Positions 42,116-51,722 of a stretch of DNA of 64,000 bases are shown here, one piece after another. Position 1 is the first letter of the stretch; each line of letters starts with the position of its first letter. Source of the stretch: a virus. The stretch covers positions 1 to 64,000 of the IMG/VR virus record IMGVR_UViG_3300034158_000007. The stretch is one strand, 5' to 3'. The notes under the pieces were generated by a model. That model was not told the DNA's origin and searched no databases. It saw only the letters and a program-made list of their open reading frames with translations. Made by a program: the position numbers and the translations under genes.

Positions 42116-43159
42116 TTAATCAGTGAAACTACGGGTCAGGTTACCACCAAGCTTGGCTTCGTATTCTGAACGTAGTACGTGCCATTCGAGTTCGTTGTGT
42201 GCAGCAACGTTGATATACGGGTATGCTTCGAAGTTGAACCAGTTGATCTCATTCTTCTTCAGCTTAACGGTAGCTGTACCACGTTGGTCATCCTTCATTG
42301 CCGGATTGAATTCTTGCACGAGTTCGTTAAACTCATAAATAAGGATGTAGTCGTAAATCGTCAAACCCATGCAGCGGATACTAAAGTTCAACTGCTCACT
42401 AACAACCTGATACGGTGTCTCTGAACCATCACCGGTGAAGTTCAAACCTTGACCAGTTGGAGCGTTCATGAACAGAGCTGCACCCGGTGCGGCCATACGC
42501 TGTACGAAGGTACGTGTGGAGTCCATTACCAACCGATAGACACGGATGTTAGCATCGTATTCGTTCAATAGTAACAGGTTTGGATAGGGCATAATACGGC
42601 CTTCACGAGACAAGCCCATGTAGACTTGCATCATGTACATCATCCATGTTATAGGATCTCCGTCAATGTTCCGGCAGGTCATCTGTAGATCGTAGGTCCC
42701 AAATTGATACGGGACGTCATCTACATATGACATCGCATCACGGTATACGCCTGGAGTAGTTGTACCCAAGTTCAACGTGAAGTCTTCCCAACCGGTAAGG
42801 CTAATCAAATTGTTAGACAGCAGCGGAATGAACGGATTGAGTGGGTCCACACCTGGACACCAATCATAACCCATCGTACGGTGTAGCTCTGGATCTAGGT
42901 AAGCACGAACTCGACGCTCAATACTCTGTGAGTTTGGGTTGAGTAGCATTTGTAAGCGCCGATCGACCATGCAGTTTTGTTCGGACAAGTTAAGATACGG
43001 ACGGGTGAAGAAAGTGTAACCATGGTTCTCTGTGTTCAGAGGAACAGCGTTGTTACGCCCTGTAATATTCAGGCCACGAAAGGTTTCAGATACAGCTTGA
43101 TCTCGTGGAGACAAACCCGTGTTCTTAACGATCTGATTGATGAAATCATTTAACGCCAT
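42116..43159 (-). CDS. Virion structural protein candidate, 347 aa
   Basis: Beta-rich, tyrosine- and proline-rich with LTGWEDFTLNLGTTTPGVYRD and DVPYQFGTYDLQMTC, as in tail or baseplate proteins. It begins 37 bases from the divergent + strand gene, with AAGAGAT before the ATG, and is followed at 13 bases by the 974-aa gene, suggesting they form one structural unit. No family recognised. Confidence 0.7.
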   Translation of the reverse strand: MALNDFINQIVKNTGLSPRDQAVSETFRGLNITGRNNAVPLNTENHGYTFFTRPYLNLSEQNCMVDRRLQMLLNPNSQSIERRVRAYLDPELHRTMGYDWCPGVDPLNPFIPLLSNNLISLTGWEDFTLNLGTTTPGVYRDAMSYVDDVPYQFGTYDLQMTCRNIDGDPITWMMYMMQVYMGLSREGRIMPYPNLLLLNEYDANIRVYRLVMDSTRTFVQRMAAPGAALFMNAPTGQGLNFTGDGSETPYQVVSEQLNFSIRCMGLTIYDYILIYEFNELVQEFNPAMKDDQRGTATVKLKKNEINWFNFEAYPYINVAAHNELEWHVLRSEYEAKLGGNLTRSFTD

Positions 43160-43196
43160 TTTTTTAATCTCTTAGTCAATTAAAGGAAGAGAGAGC

Positions 43197-44411
43197 ATGC
43201 CATTACCAATTGTTAACTCCGCAATCCGTGGAGATGCAGGCGCTGTAGGTCGTGACCTAATGGCCACTGTACTGACCGCTGCAAAGTCGATGAGTTCCAT
43301 TAGCTCCCTTGCTGATGTAACCAAACCTTTGCGTGTTGAGCCAATCACCATCATCGATCAGTCTATTGCTGACCAACCTTACATCCAAGACCTGCTCAAG
43401 TTGAGCGTTAGCCTTTATGCCGGTTATTACCTGCAAGCTGTTAACATGGTATTCGGTGTAGGTAAGATCGATACCCTGAAAGTATTCGATACCCTTAACC
43501 CGGAACGTAGTGGCGCATCAGCCCTCGGTTTCGAGAACTTCCGTGCTGCGGTTTATGAACCAAGTACGTACGCTAATGGCATTCCATCTCTGGAAGCATT
43601 TTCCAAGCCTATGCGTCAGGGTCTCATTGCTGAATACTCGGAAGAGAAATATGTAGCCTCTTTGGAATATCATGCTTCTTTGGAAGCTGAAGATCCTAAC
43701 GCCGATAAGCGTGATCAGAAAGGTGGTAAGGAACCAGTTCACAGTATGTCGTCCAGTGATGGCGGCAAAATCTATGAAGCTGAGAACCTGGCTATCGGTA
43801 AACTGGTTAACGTTACTGTTAAGTCGGGCGGTGAAGAAGCTAAGCTCCCAGTGACCATCAAATTGATTCCTGCGGTTGTGCCTTCTGACACAATCACTCA
43901 TATCTTTACTGCTGGTGGACGTGATACTTGGGCGCACCGTCTTTTCCTTGTTAAGTCCGGTCAGATTAAATTCTGGCGTGACTTCGTAATGGGTCAGGAT
44001 ATGATCGATGCCCACATGAAGGCTTTGATGTCGGATCGTACCGGCGTTTATAAGACCATTTTGGATCGTCGTCGTAATAACGTTGCACAAGCTATTGCCT
44101 CGGGTCGACTGAGTCTGGCTGATGCCTCTAACATCGCTATCATTTCTTCGACTACCATGAAGCAATCGGCTAACACTCTCTACGCTAAGATGGATGACAT
44201 CAACGTGCGTAAGAAGTTCTTCGATAACTCGTACCTGTTGATGATGATGACTGTTGATGAGCGTTGGGGTCGTGTGACTATTTATCACCGTGGTGTGGAC
44301 ATGGCTTCTAGCTGGCGCATCGATGACATCAAAGTTGCTGAAAAGAACAAAGGTCAGGATATCACCGAGATCTTCAAAATGTTCAGCAAGCAAATGCACA
44401 CTAACATCTAA
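43197..44411 (+). CDS. Hypothetical late protein, 404 aa
   Basis: AGGAAGAGAGAGC lies before the ATG. Possible protease-type motif SLEAEDPNAD (about residues 160-169). A region of S/A/G and lysine (about 170-190) separates an N-terminal hydrophobic helical part (YIQDLLKLSVSLYAGYYLQAV) from a globular C-terminus. First gene of a tightly spaced run (12 to 10-base gaps) that leads to the inner-body genes. Function unknown; probably a virion or head assembly protein by position. Confidence 0.75.
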   Translation: MPLPIVNSAIRGDAGAVGRDLMATVLTAAKSMSSISSLADVTKPLRVEPITIIDQSIADQPYIQDLLKLSVSLYAGYYLQAVNMVFGVGKIDTLKVFDTLNPERSGASALGFENFRAAVYEPSTYANGIPSLEAFSKPMRQGLIAEYSEEKYVASLEYHASLEAEDPNADKRDQKGGKEPVHSMSSSDGGKIYEAENLAIGKLVNVTVKSGGEEAKLPVTIKLIPAVVPSDTITHIFTAGGRDTWAHRLFLVKSGQIKFWRDFVMGQDMIDAHMKALMSDRTGVYKTILDRRRNNVAQAIASGRLSLADASNIAIISSTTMKQSANTLYAKMDDINVRKKFFDNSYLLMMMTVDERWGRVTIYHRGVDMASSWRIDDIKVAEKNKGQDITEIFKMFSKQMHTNI

Positions 44412-44423
44412 GGACGCCCAACG

Positions 44424-45314
44424 ATGAGTATTCTCGCCTTTATCGAATCCATGCCAGCCGTCATGGAACGCCGTAGCATCCTTGCGGTACTGGAACAACT
44501 GAAGATGGAGTACGACGATACAGTCGCTCCATTCATTGACGATGTACGTTCAGCCTTTAGTGGGGTGGACTTCAAATCGAACTTGATGAAACGCATGGAC
44601 ACCGTAACCCGGCGCTATGTAAGTTTCCAAGGTAACTCGTTTAACCTGATCCTGAACAACCTGTCTAACCTGCGCAATGCTTTCCCGATCATCGAGAAAG
44701 ACGTACGTACTGCATTCAGTGTTCAGTTCACCAACACCAACATGTCCTTCGAGCGTGCTAACGTTCTGAAGTTCATCGAAGCTCTGGCCTTCTACATCCG
44801 CTACGGTCGTAAGTTCATGCTGTTCGCTATTGCTCAAGAAGCACTGGCGGTTGGTAAAGCTACTCCACCAAAGTGGTCAGCTGCTGAATCCGAATGGGTT
44901 GATGAGAACATGGACCAGTTCGCTGGTTTGTACGTTACCATGTCCCTGCCACCAGAACAGTTTAAAGCTCGTCTTCAGAAGGCATCGAATGCCGTCGTTG
45001 ACTCTGCTACCTTTGCTATCGCACAGCAGTCGCTGGGTGTGCAGAAGACTGACCCTCTGGAAATGGATGGTTTCTCCCCACGTCAGAACTTCCTGATGAT
45101 GGCGGGTAAGTTCCTGGCCGAGATGCAGGTAAGTCGCTACCACGAAGCTAAGGAAGAGTTCTATGGTCTGCAACTGCGACTGAACGAACTTCAAGAGCTG
45201 CAACGTGGCGAGCAGGCTAACCCAGTTATCCAAAAACAGATCCAAGCATACGAGAAACGAATCTCTGAATACGCGTACGAGATGCGTCGCATTGAAGAGA
45301 AGGCCGGTCTCTAA
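44424..45314 (+). CDS. Hypothetical helical late protein, 296 aa
   Basis: Almost entirely helical; the last 70 residues form a predicted coiled coil (YGLQLRLNELQELQRGEQAN..., IQAYEKRISEYAYEMRRIEE). AGGACGCCCAACG precedes the ATG. Twelve-base gap from the previous gene and ten to the next. Might be a structural or scaffold component; not recognised. Confidence 0.75.
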   Translation: MSILAFIESMPAVMERRSILAVLEQLKMEYDDTVAPFIDDVRSAFSGVDFKSNLMKRMDTVTRRYVSFQGNSFNLILNNLSNLRNAFPIIEKDVRTAFSVQFTNTNMSFERANVLKFIEALAFYIRYGRKFMLFAIAQEALAVGKATPPKWSAAESEWVDENMDQFAGLYVTMSLPPEQFKARLQKASNAVVDSATFAIAQQSLGVQKTDPLEMDGFSPRQNFLMMAGKFLAEMQVSRYHEAKEEFYGLQLRLNELQELQRGEQANPVIQKQIQAYEKRISEYAYEMRRIEEKAGL

Positions 45315-45323
45315 GGGGGACAC

Positions 45324-45857
45324 ATGTCGAATATTGCTGTAAGACCGTTCCCTGAGAACCGTGACTACTCCGGTGGTCAAGCCAAAGCCAGTCGTCGGTT
45401 TGAGATGCGCATTGGTGACCCACGTGTACACAGCCTGTTCGTGGAGTTTACCAACTTCCCTAAACAAGCTATCACATGGGACTTCCAGAAACGTGTGATC
45501 GAACTAGCGCAAGATCTCTTCGCTGGTGAATATAGCTGGTTCATTCGTCAAGACGCTAACGCACTCTTGAAGGATCAGAACTACGCATTCGTACTCGACA
45601 CCATTCGATACATTGCAACTGGTCATCGTAAGTTTAGCATCCACACGTGGCCTGCTCTACTGACCTACGAAGTTCCAGTGATTACCGAATCGGTTGAAGG
45701 TCGTCGTGATATCTATTTCCTGATGCAGAAACTGACGGTGCCTACTCAGGCCGATAAGTTCATTGCACAGTGGTTGTCCCACAAAGACGGCTTTAATGAT
45801 CTCATGTACTCGCTGCACATGTTGTTTGGCAACGTGCCAGAGAAAGTGAACACTTAA
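45324..45857 (+). CDS. Hypothetical late protein, 177 aa
   Basis: AAGGGGGAC lies before the ATG. Soluble alpha/beta protein, rich in aromatic residues (WDFQKRVIELAQDLFAGEYSWF), no cysteine pair or catalytic motif visible. Tightly spaced within the late operon. Function unknown. Confidence 0.75.
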   Translation: MSNIAVRPFPENRDYSGGQAKASRRFEMRIGDPRVHSLFVEFTNFPKQAITWDFQKRVIELAQDLFAGEYSWFIRQDANALLKDQNYAFVLDTIRYIATGHRKFSIHTWPALLTYEVPVITESVEGRRDIYFLMQKLTVPTQADKFIAQWLSHKDGFNDLMYSLHMLFGNVPEKVNT

Positions 45858-45866
45858 GGAGGGATA

Positions 45867-47156
45867 ATGGTTAATTCAATTAGCCAATCCCAGCCTACTA
45901 ATCTCGGCGGGGTAACACCTGCCGATTTTAACGTCTTGTCCAATGAGTATTTTCAAGAGCTAGATTCCCAGAGTGAAAACATGGGTAAACTGGTTAAGGA
46001 AATGGCATCGCTTGAGCAACTGATGACTTACCTTGAAGAGGGTGACCCACAGTTGTTTGGTCTTGCTCTCGAGCAGTTCGAACTCACACAGGTGATATCC
46101 TCAGAGGACGTCAATCGTGCGGCAATGCAGGCTTGGGATCGTGTAAAGATTAATTTGCGTCGATTCCAGAGTGACCTCTTTGGTTATGCCAAGGTGATTC
46201 AATCTGGAGCCGATCGACTGGTGGAACGTCTTGAGATGTTAATGAAGATGGCTGAGAAAGCCAACTCTAAACCTTTCAAGGAAGAGATCACTTTGAAGAA
46301 GACTGCGAAGTTTTCGGTCAATGGCGGGTTTCAACCTAAAGACATTCGTCCCGTGTTGGAAGACACTAACAATATCTACGACTTCTATGACAAGGTTCTT
46401 TTGAACTACATGAAGCAGATCGATAAGCTCTTGCAGACTGTCGAGATGGACCAAACGTGGACAGACGAATCGGTAATGCGATTTGAGTTGTTTACTGCTG
46501 GCAAGTGGATGAAGAACTTCAAACCTTTGGAAGAACCAGACGATCGGTTCCGAGCATCTGCTTACGTAGTTCGAGGGATTACTGCTCAAGGGGAAAGGGC
46601 ATTGTATTACTCAGGGCCACCTGAGACTAAGACCGAGGATATTAAAGACTGGGGTTATTTCATTAACACTATTCGGACTATCCGTTTTCGTTACATCAAG
46701 ATTCCTAACCAAACACCGGTTAACGAATCAGACGACACCGTTAAGGTAGACGGTGCTTCAACTATCCGTCAGCGTATTGGTTATCTACTGGGTATTGCTA
46801 AACGCATTGCTGCCCGTAAAGGGTACGACCAGAAGATCTCTGCTGAGTTGAGGAAGATCGAACGCAGTGCTGATAAGATCCGTAATGCCGCTCGTCAAAT
46901 GCGTACACAGTTAGACCGTCGCACAGCTGAGGAAGAAACCGATCAAGGTCGACCTTCGGTATCCGATATTGTTAAGGACCTAACCACCATTATGACCAGT
47001 ACGATGAGACTAGTGAACGAGTTCAATAACTCCATCGCTGGACAACTCCGATTGGTAGGGGCATTAGGATTCGTGTCTGACCTTGAGCTGCAAGCCTATG
47101 AGGCGCCGCTTGAGAAACCGAAAGAAGAAGTACAAGAGAAACTCGACCAGAACTAG
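45867..47156 (+). CDS. Large helical late protein, 429 aa
   Basis: AAGGAGGGATA precedes the ATG. Helical throughout with a mid-protein S-L-E (MASLEQL, about residues 47-53), a TVEMDQTW segment, and a basic helical C-terminal half (RIAARKGYDQKISAELRKIE, RNAARQMRTQLDRR). The overall type resembles the inner-body proteins downstream, but the acidic propeptide is missing. Ends in EKLDQN just before a hairpin. Possible virion or scaffold protein. Confidence 0.72.
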   Translation: MVNSISQSQPTNLGGVTPADFNVLSNEYFQELDSQSENMGKLVKEMASLEQLMTYLEEGDPQLFGLALEQFELTQVISSEDVNRAAMQAWDRVKINLRRFQSDLFGYAKVIQSGADRLVERLEMLMKMAEKANSKPFKEEITLKKTAKFSVNGGFQPKDIRPVLEDTNNIYDFYDKVLLNYMKQIDKLLQTVEMDQTWTDESVMRFELFTAGKWMKNFKPLEEPDDRFRASAYVVRGITAQGERALYYSGPPETKTEDIKDWGYFINTIRTIRFRYIKIPNQTPVNESDDTVKVDGASTIRQRIGYLLGIAKRIAARKGYDQKISAELRKIERSADKIRNAARQMRTQLDRRTAEEETDQGRPSVSDIVKDLTTIMTSTMRLVNEFNNSIAGQLRLVGALGFVSDLELQAYEAPLEKPKEEVQEKLDQN

Positions 47157-47161
47157 CCCAG

Positions 47162-47188
47162 TGGGAACCTACGTGGTTCCCATTATGC
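47162..47188 (+). terminator. Hairpin followed by TATG
   Basis: TGGGAACC-TACGT-GGTTCCCA then TTATGC and TATG again at 47190. It ends the block before the inner-body genes and could provide the TATG core for them. Confidence 0.6.
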
Positions 47189-47222
47189 TATGTTATTCTA
47201 ATTCCTCATAGAGAGAACAAAC

Positions 47223-49112
47223 ATGTCCCTGTTCAACCTAAGTTTGCACGCAAGCAAAGAAGACTTTGCTGATTCGCATGAGCCTGTCAATGACGGCGTA
47301 AAAGAAGTACCGAATGCTCAGACCATCGCAGCCAGTGTTAAATCTGGTTCTGCTGATACTGACACAAACAACGCTGGTGAAGCCAAGATCATCCCTGAGA
47401 AACCAGACACCGACGACGCTACCGAGAAACAACATGACACGGTTGCAGAGTCTGCTGAGAAAGGCGCCACTAAACCGGCAGCTGCATCTACTGAGGAACC
47501 GGCTCAAAAGCCAACCACCGATACCATCGACAAGAAAGCTCCTCCTTTCGTAAAGAAAGATGAAGCTGCTGATGAGACCGCTGAAGCTGATAAGCCTAAG
47601 CCTGTGGATGCACCGCTTGAGCACGAAACTAAAGAAGCCGCTGAAGACGAGAAGAAGAAGACCGAGAAAGTAACGGAGTCTTTGGAAGGTTACCTGACTC
47701 ACGCTAGTCGTTTCGATATCGTAGGCTACCCTAAGGCCGATCGTGAGAAACTGCAACAGCGTATGAACTGGGTTGCTCGTCGTACCGGCAACGCCACTAA
47801 CGTAACCATCTCTGCTGAGTCTATCGGTGTATTGGTTGAAGCTGGTAAGGCTCGTGTTACCGCGCTCGATAAAGAAGTGCGTCAGCATGATAAACGTAAA
47901 GCGGGTCTGGAAGAGTTCACCGACTTGGTCGTTCAATCGGCTAACGAACCCGTAGCTGAGACTTCGATTGATAACCTCAATCCTGAAGCTGCCGCAGGTT
48001 TGACTGAACAACAGATCGATCCATTGGATGTGGGTATCACCAGCATTAACCAAGTTCAAGAAGCTATTCAGACTTTGCAAGAAGGTCAGGTGGCCATCGA
48101 ACAGTACGTTCAACTGGTCCGTAATTCTGGTCGTATTTCTAAACAAGCTGCCGCTGTATTGCATGCTGGGTTGGAACACATCGATCGTAAGTGTGGGTTG
48201 AAAGTTCGTGCTACCGGTATGGAGGGTTACGACACTACCCCACGTGCGGCTATGGAAGATGCTGAGGTTAATGAGAAAACTCTTCTGTCTCGTGCCGGTG
48301 AGATTGGTGCTAAGATTCTTCAGTTCCTGCGTCAGTTATATGACAAAGCTACCAACGTGTGGCACAAGTTCAATAACAACCTGTCTACGCTTCAAAACAA
48401 TATTGAAGCTACACTTGAAAAGGTTAAGGGCTTGGACGAGAGTCGTCGTGATGGCGGACCCATTACAGTGAAGGCTAGTCCTGAACTGTTTATCGGGACT
48501 GATTTCATCGGCCTTGAAATGACCCGTGAAGAGTGGGATGGTTTGAGTCTGCTGCAATCCACACAGACCAAGGCATTTAAGGAACTGGTTAAACCGGCTC
48601 TGGCCCTGATTAAAAGTCAAGGTATCAGTGAAGACACCGAACAAGCTATCATTCAGATGTCCGATGACTACACGCGCAACAACCATAAAGAATTACCTTT
48701 GCCTGGTAACTGGACCCTGACTCAAGCTGGCGCAGCTGTAGACTATGCTTACGGTACCGGTGCTAATCACAGTGATACCGTTGAAGTCGATATCCCTACA
48801 AAGGGTGAGCTGACTAAACTGCTCGGCGACCTCACTAAGTACGTGACTGCACTCAGCGATGAATCGGTAATGAATACCCTGAAACAGCTGGAACGTGAAG
48901 TAACCACGACTCTGGCTGGTGCACGTAAGGGTGAGTACGATGAGATCACTTTCCAGAAGCTTCAGAACGCTGTAATTTCTGATCTGGTTAAACCACTGAG
49001 CCTCGACAAGTATTTCACCGTGATTCGTCACCTGGCTGGTACAGCTGGTAAGAAGGTGGTGTTGATCGAACAGCTTACCAAGAACTTCTATGGTGGCCGT
49101 CAAGCCGAGTAA
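47223..49112 (+). CDS. Inner-body / internal-head protein with acidic propeptide, 629 aa
   Basis: Residues 1-152 are an acidic, lysine/alanine/threonine-rich disordered segment ending at S-L-E (153-155) followed by GYLTHASRF. Another S-A-E is near residue 200. After the predicted cut the chain is helical, with IGAKILQFLRQLYDKATNVW as amphipathic helix. In phiKZ the inner-body proteins are trimmed after S/A/G-x-E by the prohead protease before DNA packaging. The N-terminus MSLFNLSLHASKED is hydrophobic and may dock to the scaffold. AGAGAGAAC precedes the ATG. Confidence 0.7.
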   Translation: MSLFNLSLHASKEDFADSHEPVNDGVKEVPNAQTIAASVKSGSADTDTNNAGEAKIIPEKPDTDDATEKQHDTVAESAEKGATKPAAASTEEPAQKPTTDTIDKKAPPFVKKDEAADETAEADKPKPVDAPLEHETKEAAEDEKKKTEKVTESLEGYLTHASRFDIVGYPKADREKLQQRMNWVARRTGNATNVTISAESIGVLVEAGKARVTALDKEVRQHDKRKAGLEEFTDLVVQSANEPVAETSIDNLNPEAAAGLTEQQIDPLDVGITSINQVQEAIQTLQEGQVAIEQYVQLVRNSGRISKQAAAVLHAGLEHIDRKCGLKVRATGMEGYDTTPRAAMEDAEVNEKTLLSRAGEIGAKILQFLRQLYDKATNVWHKFNNNLSTLQNNIEATLEKVKGLDESRRDGGPITVKASPELFIGTDFIGLEMTREEWDGLSLLQSTQTKAFKELVKPALALIKSQGISEDTEQAIIQMSDDYTRNNHKELPLPGNWTLTQAGAAVDYAYGTGANHSDTVEVDIPTKGELTKLLGDLTKYVTALSDESVMNTLKQLEREVTTTLAGARKGEYDEITFQKLQNAVISDLVKPLSLDKYFTVIRHLAGTAGKKVVLIEQLTKNFYGGRQAE

Positions 49113-49120
49113 CCGTAAAT

Positions 49121-49138
49121 TGGGGAGTTAGCTCCCCA
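49121..49138 (+). terminator. Hairpin between inner-body genes
   Basis: TGGGGAG-TTAG-CTCCCCA, perfect 7-bp stem with no T run. May be a weak terminator or mRNA stabiliser. Confidence 0.55.
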
Positions 49139-49161
49139 TTCCATTTCGTAAAGGGTAAGTT

Positions 49162-50322
49162 ATGACTGACCAAACACGCGAACACCACGGCAATCCAGAT
49201 GCCGAGCCTGGTGATGTCAAAGATACACACGCCTATGACGAGAACATTGTTCAAGATACCGTCATGGAGGTGCACGAATTAATGGGGTTGCGTACAGCGA
49301 TTGAAAACTATCGTGATCAAGTAGTTGCCGCTGGTCGTGATGGCCTTGACCCATTGGCTAAATCCATTATGCAGGTTAACCTGCGTCAGATCGGATTGGG
49401 TAGTAATCGGTATGGCCTTGAGGCTTTCGGTGAGGATGGTATCCCATCGGTAGAAGACTTCAAAGAAACACTGGACGGAATCGGTGCTAAGATCATGGCT
49501 TTCATCGAAAAGCTGATCGCCCACGCTAAAGTCGTAGGTGCTAAGATCATGTCTGGTATTAGTAGTGTTACTACTAAAGCTGAAGAACTGATCGACAAAG
49601 CACGGACTCGGGGCACTCGGGCGTCCACTGAACTTCACGGTGATGAACAAGAAGTCACCATTAACTCACCTGGCCTGCTATTTGCAGACGGCGAGTTCTG
49701 TATCGATGACTGTCGTTCTGAGCAAGAAGTAATCAAGTTCTTTATCAACACTTGGCCTAAGTATGCTGTCCAGCAAATCGAACGTGCCAAGAAGATGATT
49801 ACCGAATACGATGTTGAGTCGGGTAATTCTGAGAACTTCACGGCTAACTCTGAATTCATCGGTAACCACCAATCGTTGGCTGACACACTGGCTGGGCGTA
49901 TCCTACCGGGTAATAAAGAGATCACATTTAAATATGTAGCTCTCGGACCCGAATTGGTTAACGCTGAGAATGCTCAGGCTGCACCAGATGCCTACACCTA
50001 CACCGTACGTACTAATGCCGAGATCCAGGGTACTCTTCGTAAGAACATTGCCTCCATGAATGCATTGGGTAAGATGTTCAGCGAAGAAGCTGATATCTAT
50101 CGTCACATGGGTACACTGTCTAAGGCCGTTGGTGATCTGGAAGGTCGTCGTGGGGAAACCGTTTGGAAATCTGCACGTGAAGACCTTGATGCCATCTCAA
50201 CTATGATGATGGATCTGATCGTTCGACTCAAGCCTAACTATGAACCAATCGTTTCGTATTTGGGTAAAGTAGGTGCCGCGCGTAACGCTGCGTGTCAACA
50301 AGAACTTAATGCGTCACGCTAA
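49162..50322 (+). CDS. Inner-body type protein, 386 aa
   Basis: Acidic N-terminal 80 residues, then YGLEAFGEDG with G-L-E at 85-87 as the candidate protease site, followed by IGAKIMAFIEKLIAHAKVVG, the amphipathic helix of this family, and a helical, mixed-charge C-terminal domain. Same arrangement as its downstream neighbours, so the cluster looks like diverged duplicates. AAAGGGTAAG lies before the ATG. Confidence 0.7.
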   Translation: MTDQTREHHGNPDAEPGDVKDTHAYDENIVQDTVMEVHELMGLRTAIENYRDQVVAAGRDGLDPLAKSIMQVNLRQIGLGSNRYGLEAFGEDGIPSVEDFKETLDGIGAKIMAFIEKLIAHAKVVGAKIMSGISSVTTKAEELIDKARTRGTRASTELHGDEQEVTINSPGLLFADGEFCIDDCRSEQEVIKFFINTWPKYAVQQIERAKKMITEYDVESGNSENFTANSEFIGNHQSLADTLAGRILPGNKEITFKYVALGPELVNAENAQAAPDAYTYTVRTNAEIQGTLRKNIASMNALGKMFSEEADIYRHMGTLSKAVGDLEGRRGETVWKSAREDLDAISTMMMDLIVRLKPNYEPIVSYLGKVGAARNAACQQELNASR

Positions 50323-50351
50323 TCCTATAGCTCTCTATAAAGGAAACGAAT

Positions 50352-51677
50352 ATGAGTATCTTACAAGCTGCACTCGCCGACTCCGGCGTTAGCGTTGAAG
50401 ACTTCCAAGCCATCCCGGTTGAAGCCTCCATCGAAGAACCTCTTTTGCCGATCGATGCTGTTGCAGTTGATCAACCTTCTGTCAGTATCCCACTCACTGA
50501 ATCCGTTGTTGTTGAAGAACCGGGTGATGTTGTTGAAGGCGTGCCGATCATGAAACTCGGTGACACCACCGAACCAGCTATTGACAATGTCAATGCTGAA
50601 CATGATGCCATTCAAGATAAAGCCGATCAGCTGATTGCATTGCAAACCGCAATGGAGCGCTACGAAGGTCTTATCCGTCGCGCAGGCTTTAATGGTATCA
50701 GCAATCAAACTGCTGAAGCCATCCAAGTTCACATCCAGTTGAGTCAGGCTGTCCTTGGGGTCTCTACTAAGATCGGTTCTATGGAATCGTTTACAGCTAA
50801 GGGTCCTGAGCAACAACACGAACTCGCCACTGTAACACTTGAGTCTGTACGTGAGATGGCTCAAAGCGCCGCTAATTCTTTTATCGCCGCTATCGAGAAG
50901 ATCCTTGAGTTCATCAAGCGTCTGGGTATGAACCTATTCGATGGTATCATTCAGACTGAACGAGCAATCGATCAATTGGATCGTGAACTCAAAGCGTCTA
51001 AGGTACTGGGTGTTGAATCCGATACGTATACCGTTCAAGGTTCTGCTGGTATCTTGGTGGGTGAAGACGGTCAACTGGTTAAAGGCGTACCACCTAATGT
51101 GGCCATGCTGGTTCAGTTTACAGTCGTGGACTACCCACAACGTGTTAGCCGCTTCTTCGATGAGGCTGCTAAGATCTTGGCGACTGCTAATAAAGAGTCT
51201 GATGATCTTACCGAGATTCTGGAACGTCTGGACAATGCCACTAAGCCACTCGCTGACATGATCGAGCACAAGTCGGATACCGATGATCTTCCAGGTCATT
51301 ACAGTCTGGATGTATCTGAAGGTGGTCTGTCCTTTGGTCTTAAGCACAATGATTCTAATACCACTTACGCCAAGACTGCTCGTATCGGTACGACCAAAGA
51401 ACTTCGTGACCAAGTGCGTCAGATGAAGTCTGTGGTTGAAGTACTCAAGAAGATCCGCCCAGAAGCTGAGAAGATCTCCACGTCCGGTAAGAAACTTCTG
51501 GCCGCTGCTAAAACCAACGGTAATGAGGAGTTGCTGAATAAAGCTGCTGTCTACATCCATCAAGCTAACCCACGGGTTGGTGAGGTGATTGACTACGTGG
51601 TTAAGTTCCTCAAAGCGCAGTGTGTTGAAATCAAAGCACAGATGACATCCGTTTCTAAACCAGCTGCCAAAGAATAA
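50352..51677 (+). CDS. Inner-body type protein, 441 aa
   Basis: Acidic propeptide (VVEEPGDVVEGVP...), then IGSMESFTAKG with S-M-E at 143-145 as the candidate cleavage site, then SFIAAIEKILEFIKRLGMNL as the amphipathic helix and a long helical remainder with an acidic-Ser loop. Position and architecture tie it to the other internal-head proteins. AAAGGAAACG upstream of the ATG. A TTCG hairpin follows. Confidence 0.7.
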   Translation: MSILQAALADSGVSVEDFQAIPVEASIEEPLLPIDAVAVDQPSVSIPLTESVVVEEPGDVVEGVPIMKLGDTTEPAIDNVNAEHDAIQDKADQLIALQTAMERYEGLIRRAGFNGISNQTAEAIQVHIQLSQAVLGVSTKIGSMESFTAKGPEQQHELATVTLESVREMAQSAANSFIAAIEKILEFIKRLGMNLFDGIIQTERAIDQLDRELKASKVLGVESDTYTVQGSAGILVGEDGQLVKGVPPNVAMLVQFTVVDYPQRVSRFFDEAAKILATANKESDDLTEILERLDNATKPLADMIEHKSDTDDLPGHYSLDVSEGGLSFGLKHNDSNTTYAKTARIGTTKELRDQVRQMKSVVEVLKKIRPEAEKISTSGKKLLAAAKTNGNEELLNKAAVYIHQANPRVGEVIDYVVKFLKAQCVEIKAQMTSVSKPAAKE

Positions 51678-51683
51678 CTACTA

Positions 51684-51711
51684 ACGGGGCACTTCGGTGC
51701 TCCGTTTTATT
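51684..51711 (+). terminator. Rho-independent terminator
   Basis: ACGGGGCAC / GTGCTCCGT stem (one wobble), TTCG loop, TTTAT tail. Confidence 0.75.
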
Positions 51712-51722
51712 TAGGAGGCGTC

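Noticed and set aside
47238-48179. Reverse-strand frame with hydrophobic-looking sequence over the inner-body gene
   Set aside because: Complement of the acidic propeptide gives F/S/L-rich text that only resembles a membrane protein.
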